Shown here: positions 6,545 through 9,354 of the stretch, piece after piece
How the letters are laid out: the number at the start of each line of letters is the position of its first letter
How positions within the stretch are numbered: position 1 is the stretch's first letter
Assembly (NCBI GenBank): GCA_964620555.1
Contig: CAZUGZ010000056.1
Coordinates: forward strand, 1-9,354
Direction: 5' to 3'
From: JAPOQD01 sp964620555
Lineage (GTDB): Bacteria; Pseudomonadota; Gammaproteobacteria; Pseudomonadales; Halieaceae
Length of the DNA stretch: 9,354 nucleotides
Notes under the pieces: model-generated
The model's input: only the letters and a program-made list of their open reading frames with translations
Told to the model about the DNA's origin: nothing
Databases searched by the model: none
Position numbers and translations under genes: made by a program

Positions 6545-6760
6545 CGATCAAGGTAGATACCCACTGCCTGGTCAACAGCTTCCTTGGTGAGACCAAACTC
6601 TGGCGGACTGTGTTTTTTCCCGGGCCCCACAAGAAAGCCCACTACCGTCTGCGTATAGCCAGCCTTTGTCCAGCGCAAAGCCCGCCAGCTGTTTGCCTAC
6701 AAACCCCATACCGTACACCGCGATACGGGGGCAAAATTCAGCTTGCTCGTTCACAGGCAC
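6505..6760 (-). pseudogene. Frameshifted gene remnant: Rossmann-like start plus a second coding-like frame
   Basis: A GTG at 6760, 42 nt after the stop of the FAD oxidoreductase and preceded by AGGGA, opens a frame containing PRIAVYGMGFVGKQLAGFAL and then DKGW. This looks like the first strand-loop-helix of a Rossmann fold, as in dihydrodipicolinate-reductase-like NAD(P)-binding proteins. That frame then loses character and stops near 6572. From about 6690 a different minus-strand frame looks coding: YTQTVVGFLVGPGKK, then FGLTKEAVDQAVGIYLDRYR, ending at a TGA at 6505 inside the 3' end of the Ddn-like gene. The second part resembles the C-terminal helices of TetR-type regulators, but that is tentative. 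A one-base shift after the GW codons would join the two. Either a frameshift or a deletion that fused two genes could explain it. Confidence 0.45.
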
Positions 6761-6802
6761 CGGTATTCCCTGCTGTTCTTTCCGCCGGTAATCAGCCGTC
6801 CA

Positions 6803-8398
6803 CTACAGAGCCGAAAATACCGCGCTTAAATCTGCTTTCTGGTCCATCAGAATACGCATAGCCACGGGCCGGCCACCTCCTATACAGCCACCACCCGGAT
6901 GTTGCGCGGGCCCGCAAAGATACAGCCCTTCCACTCCTGGAACTCGATACTGCCCCAGTTCGGCCGTTGGCCGCTCGGCCATGAATTGTCGCGGTGTCAT
7001 CGCGGCACCAAAACACTCGCCATTGCGAAAACTCGGGCTGTGTTGCTGCATTTCCCAGGGCGATTCTACAAATCGCGCCAGTATATTGCTGTCATCCATA
7101 TTGGATGCGTAACGGCGCAGCCCCTGCAGCATCCAGTCCGCGAATGCTTCCTTGATGTCGAGCCAGTCCTCAAGGGTCTTCCCTTTGGGAATCAGCGGTA
7201 TGTAGTGGTAGTAATAAATACCGTGCTTGCCCTCTGGCGCACGGCTGGGGTCTATATAGGTGGGGCAAACACTGTGCCCACTGAAAAACTCCGGCATGTA
7301 GCCAAATTTGAAACGGTCATAACAGGCGCGGAACGGCTCGAGGTCGGCGGACATGCACTCAATCACGAAAGACCTGTTGATCTCGTCACCCAGGTGGTTG
7401 AACCGGGGAGCTTCATGCAGGGCGTAATGGGTCAGGAACACCGAGTAGCCACTGGGCTTGATGCCCCGGATATCACCCAGTCTCGATTCATCCAGCCCCT
7501 CGATAAACCTGTGCAGGTCCCACGCGGGCACGCCGCTGATCACGCACTCTCTGGCCGTGACTGATTCCCCATTCGCCAGTGTAACCCCGCTGATTTTTCC
7601 ACCTGACACATTGAATTTTTCTACGGCTGAATTGCAGCGCACCTCTGAGCCTTCTGCCTCAATCTGACGCACCAGGGCACGGGCGAGATTCTGGTTCCCC
7701 CCCTTGACAATACCGGGCCGAACCACGTGCCCCATGCCCAGCAATAACAGCGCAATCAGGCCGGAGCCCACTTCATCCGGTGAAACCAGGTTTTCCGAAA
7801 TCCATTTATAGAGATGTGCACGCAGATATCTGTTTTCGAAATTCCGGTCGATAAAATCGTAGGCACTGCTGAATAGCAGTCGCGTCAAATTGCGGCCCTC
7901 CCGGGTGCCTTCAACAAATTTCAGCAACTGCCCGATGGTGAGTGGCGGCGTGAACATGCCCTTGATAATCAGGTTCACCAGTTTGCCGTTTTCAATAGCC
8001 CAGTGGCGATATCTCTCGGCATCCTTCGGCGACAGCCTGGCTATCGATTCGCAGGTTCTGTCCACGTCCCAATAGGTGGCCAGGTATTCGCCATCGTCAA
8101 ATGCGCTGGTGAAATAGGGACCGTCGATCTCACACCACTCGAGACCGTACTTGCCCATGAGCTCCAGCTCATCGTTGGCGATCAGCGGGTTGGCCTTGAT
8201 CAGCAACAGAGCCACCGCGTGCATCTCGTGGATAAACCCTGGCGCCGTGACTTCCCTGGAATACAGTCCGCCCCCTACCTGTTCATTTTTTTCCAGTACC
8301 AGCACGGACTTGCCGGACCTGGCAAGATAGCCGGCCGCCGTCAGGTTATTGTGGCCACCTCCAACCACCACCACATCGTATTGGCTGTTTGTCAACAA
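6803..8398 (-). CDS. FAD-dependent oxidoreductase of the phytoene desaturase / PYROXD2 family
   Basis: This is a protein of about 531 residues. The N-terminal dinucleotide-binding motif DVVVVGGGHNNLTAAGYLA (from residue 8) ends with the ribose-binding acid in LVLEKNEQVGGG. The C-terminal FAD-closing segment GLYLCGPAQHPGGGCIGGGR is typical of the bacterial CrtI-related group that includes human PYROXD2 rather than of true carotenoid desaturases. A second hallmark is KGGNQNLARALVRQIEAEGS in the middle. The reaction is unknown. No carotenoid synthesis genes are present, so a pigment role is not supported. The open frame extends to a GTG at 8422, but AAGGAG lies just upstream of TTG codons at 8398 (spacing 6) and 8395 (spacing 9), and starting there removes residues that do not fit the family. 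TTG 8398 is preferred, with TTG 8395 an alternative. A small ORF ends 11 nt upstream and a gene remnant follows 42 nt downstream. Confidence 0.88.
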   Translation of the reverse strand: MLTNSQYDVVVVGGGHNNLTAAGYLARSGKSVLVLEKNEQVGGGLYSREVTAPGFIHEMHAVALLLIKANPLIANDELELMGKYGLEWCEIDGPYFTSAFDDGEYLATYWDVDRTCESIARLSPKDAERYRHWAIENGKLVNLIIKGMFTPPLTIGQLLKFVEGTREGRNLTRLLFSSAYDFIDRNFENRYLRAHLYKWISENLVSPDEVGSGLIALLLLGMGHVVRPGIVKGGNQNLARALVRQIEAEGSEVRCNSAVEKFNVSGGKISGVTLANGESVTARECVISGVPAWDLHRFIEGLDESRLGDIRGIKPSGYSVFLTHYALHEAPRFNHLGDEINRSFVIECMSADLEPFRACYDRFKFGYMPEFFSGHSVCPTYIDPSRAPEGKHGIYYYHYIPLIPKGKTLEDWLDIKEAFADWMLQGLRRYASNMDDSNILARFVESPWEMQQHSPSFRNGECFGAAMTPRQFMAERPTAELGQYRVPGVEGLYLCGPAQHPGGGCIGGGRPVAMRILMDQKADLSAVFSAL

Positions 8399-8404
8399 AG
8401 TTCT

Positions 8405-8409
8405 CTCCT
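8405..8409 (-). promoter_or_regulatory. Ribosome-binding site indicating a TTG start for the FAD oxidoreductase
   Basis: The minus strand reads AAGGAGAG (8410-8403), with its AGGAG core 6 nt before TTG 8398 and 9 nt before TTG 8395. It overlaps the stop codon of the small upstream ORF (8410-8412), so the two reading frames may be translationally linked. Confidence 0.6.
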
Positions 8410-8538
8410 TCAATAAACACACCAGGATAGCCGGGCCCGGGTCACTTTACAGTTCACTTCGCCAATGGATGGCGGGCTCGAAGCTGGGTAACAGCCCAGC
8501 ATTGCCACAAGACTCACACGTATAAAAAATGCTTTCAT
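8410..8538 (-). CDS. Possible small lipoprotein ORF (42 aa) upstream of the FAD oxidoreductase
   Basis: An ATG at 8538 opens a 42-codon frame ending in TGA at 8412-8410. The first 16 residues, MKAFFIRVSLVAMLGC, have a positively charged n-region, a hydrophobic core and a Cys after Gly, as in a lipoprotein signal peptide. The lipobox MLGC is a loose match because Met replaces the usual Leu at -3. The rest, YPASSPPSIGEVNCKVTRAR then LSWCVY, has two more cysteines and no known domain. The SD region is poor: GAGTG lies about 12 nt upstream. Its stop overlaps the SD of the next gene, which suggests coupling. It may be a real small lipoprotein, the stub of a degraded lipoprotein gene, or chance. 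No homologue is known to me. Confidence 0.3.
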   Translation of the reverse strand: MKAFFIRVSLVAMLGCYPASSPPSIGEVNCKVTRARLSWCVY

Positions 8539-8578
8539 AATCGCATCAGCACTCTTGTGATTATTGTAGTGCAGGTTT

Positions 8579-8636
8579 CCTGTGACCGGCTGCAGAATGA
8601 GCTTTCGTCGACCAGTTATTTATCTGCAGTCACAGG
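8579..8636 (-). repeat. Long stem-loop spanning the end of the phosphatase-like gene
   Basis: CCTGTGAC + TGCAGA (8579-8586 and 8591-8596, separated by CGGC) is complementary over 14 bp to 8623-8636, with a 26-nt loop. One arm lies in the last codons of the phosphatase-like gene, and the other lies past its stop. No T-run follows on the minus strand, so a classic intrinsic terminator is not supported. A 3'-end stabilising or processing hairpin between this gene and the downstream cluster is possible. Confidence 0.5.
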
Positions 8637-9098
8637 GTTCGCTTTGATATTGTCAATAAAAGTTGACCAGCTTTCGGGCATTTGCCACTCGGGGTTGGAT
8701 TCCCAGATCCTTGCAATGAATTGGTCGGCCTGTTGCTCGGACCATCCTTCAAACTTCATTGCATACAGCGAGTAGAAAGCCGATACGCGGTAGTTGGCTG
8801 CACAATGAACAAACACCTTCTTGTCAACCAGTGAGCGCATGACTGCCACAAAGTCTTCAAACTGCTCTTTTTCCGGGCTCATCCAGGGTACCGGGATATG
8901 GTGATAGGTCATGCCGAGCGCTTTTACAATGCCCGGTTCGTCCTCCAAAGCGTTATTTTCTGCATCGTGCGGCGCCAGATTGACGACAGCCTGGTAACCC
9001 TCCTCGCTTGCAGTCTCCAGTTGCTCTGGGGTGGGCTGACCGCCGGTCCCGATTCTTTCATTCACTTTGATGAAATTGAATATCGATTCAGAAGTCAC
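8616..9098 (-). CDS. Tyrosine-phosphatase-like protein with a shortened CX4R loop
   Basis: The 160-residue protein belongs to the small bacterial dual-specificity-phosphatase-like group, recognised by IGTGGQPTPEQL (16-27), a GYQAVVNLAP strand (34-43), YHHIPVPW (65-72) and the loop VFVHCAANYRVSAF (95-108). The canonical phosphatase loop is HCX5R with a central Gly. Here only four residues lie between Cys99 and Arg104 (AANY), and that Gly is absent. The segment where the general acid is expected (PVPWMSPEKE) has no Asp. Similar HCAAN-R loops exist, as I recall, in a proteobacterial subfamily, so this is probably inherited rather than a mutation. Catalysis is uncertain. The start is GTG 9098 with no good SD. 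It overlaps in a GTGA arrangement with a 15-codon upstream frame. The gene may be first in a minus-strand cluster with the FAD oxidoreductase. Confidence 0.82.
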   Translation of the reverse strand: MTSESIFNFIKVNERIGTGGQPTPEQLETASEEGYQAVVNLAPHDAENNALEDEPGIVKALGMTYHHIPVPWMSPEKEQFEDFVAVMRSLVDKKVFVHCAANYRVSAFYSLYAMKFEGWSEQQADQFIARIWESNPEWQMPESWSTFIDNIKANPVTADK

Positions 9099-9142
9099 GA
9101 CAAAGCCTGCTGTCCTACCGGATTTCTAACGTAGACTATCAT
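9095..9142 (-). other. Possible 15-codon leader frame coupled to the phosphatase-like gene
   Basis: An ATG at 9142 starts MIVYVRNPVGQQALS and ends with a TGA (9097-9095) that shares bases with the GTG start of the phosphatase-like gene (9098-9096). Such GTGA overlaps favour translational re-initiation and could make up for the weak SD of the downstream start. No good SD precedes the short frame itself, so this may be chance. Confidence 0.2.
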
Positions 9143-9263
9143 TTCAATGCCAGCTTCACCTCTTTCACTGGTTGTATGCCAGGATCACGGTGCGATACCA
9201 CCTAAGTGGTCGAGCCATCGGCATTGAGTATACCCTGTACATAATTCCGGCAATCCGCCGTTC

Positions 9264-9291
9264 TTGACTAAACTAAGTATTATCGTAAAAT
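9264..9291 (+). promoter_or_regulatory. Sigma70-like promoter near the right edge
   Basis: TTGACT (9264-9269) and TAAAAT (9286-9291) are separated by 16 bp, in an AT-rich stretch unlike the rest of the window. Transcription would begin near 9298 and read rightward toward the ATG at 9328. Confidence 0.45.
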
Positions 9292-9312
9292 GGTAATGGC
9301 TATATTACGATA
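9281..9312. promoter_or_regulatory. Inverted repeat overlapping the promoter, candidate operator
   Basis: TATCGTAA (9281-9288) and TTACGATA (9305-9312) are perfect 8-bp inverted copies separated by 16 bp. The left arm covers part of the -10 element and the right arm lies just after the expected start of transcription. This placement fits a repressor-binding dyad. No regulator can be assigned. Confidence 0.4.
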
Positions 9313-9327
9313 TATGAGCGTTTGGTT

Positions 9328-9354
9328 ATGAGGCGGTATTTACTTGAAGAGCTT
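9328..9354 (+). CDS. Possible start of a plus-strand gene, cut by the window edge
   Basis: ATG at 9328 begins MRRYLLEEL and stays open to the edge. It lies about 30 nt after the predicted transcription start of the promoter at 9264-9291. There is no good SD, and nine residues are too few to recognise a product. A nearer ATG at 9314 stops after five codons. The call is tentative. Confidence 0.3.

Noticed and set aside
6899..7564. 221-residue plus-strand frame
   Set aside because: It is antisense to the FAD oxidoreductase, whose family motifs at both ends fix the true strand.
6803..8398. Carotenoid desaturase function for the FAD oxidoreductase
   Set aside because: The GGGHN motif and C-terminal segment fit the PYROXD2-like subgroup better, and no other carotenoid gene is present.
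8399..8422. GTG at 8422 as the start of the FAD oxidoreductase
   Set aside because: There is no ribosome-binding site before it, and a strong AAGGAG lies inside the extension, correctly spaced from TTG 8398 or 8395.
9197..9210. ACCAC-CTAA-GTGGT small dyad upstream of the phosphatase-like gene
   Set aside because: It has only a 5-bp stem with a 4-nt loop and no T-tract or promoter nearby, so it is within chance expectation.
1..9354. CRISPR array, prophage genes or a defence system
   Set aside because: No regularly spaced direct repeats, no integrase, capsid or nuclease genes and no insertion-sequence ends were seen. The only mobile-DNA hints are the remnants after the tRNA.

Overview
The window is about 9.4 kb of GC-moderate bacterial DNA (Gram-negative, most likely a gammaproteobacterium). 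The reasons are an E. coli AmiD-type lipoprotein amidase with a clear lipobox, a tRNA-Arg whose body closely resembles enterobacterial and pseudomonad tRNA-Arg genes and carries an encoded CCA, and a set of catabolic and redox enzymes typical of environmental, often marine, proteobacteria. The genus cannot be named from this sequence.

Layout. (1) Positions 1-1616, minus strand: a complete NAD(P)+-dependent succinate-semialdehyde dehydrogenase (GabD-like), followed at the left edge by the start codon and Shine-Dalgarno (SD) site of another minus-strand gene. (2) Positions 1617-1910: a divergent intergenic region with a cluster of palindromes. (3) Positions 1911-4557, plus strand: an acyl-CoA ligase of the DmdB/medium-chain type, overlapped by 14 nt by an AmiD-like murein amidase lipoprotein gene. 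The amidase stop codon lies inside the following tRNA-Arg(UCG) gene. (4) Positions 4625-4927: non-genic DNA after the tRNA, with a possible REP/transposase-associated motif and the 5' remnant of a PIN-domain (VapC-like) gene, as often seen next to tRNA genes. (5) Positions 4928-6544, plus strand: a luciferase-like flavin/F420 oxidoreductase and a small Ddn-like (deazaflavin-dependent) reductase. (6) Positions 6505-9098, minus strand: in transcription order, a small tyrosine-phosphatase-like protein with an atypical CX4R loop, a 42-codon possible small lipoprotein ORF, a CrtI/PYROXD2-type FAD oxidoreductase, and a frameshifted gene remnant. (7) Positions 9099-9354: an AT-rich regulatory region with a sigma70-like promoter, an overlapping 8-bp dyad, and perhaps the first codons of a plus-strand gene.

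How the genes fit together. The ligase, the luciferase-like enzyme, the Ddn-like protein, the FAD oxidoreductase and the aldehyde dehydrogenase suggest an accessory redox and carboxylic-acid catabolism region, but no single pathway is demonstrated. I do not see a defence system, prophage, CRISPR array or biosynthetic cluster. The most unusual points are the amidase/tRNA overlap, the rare UCG anticodon, the CX4R phosphatase loop, the possible F420-linked pair and the small ORF upstream of the FAD oxidoreductase.
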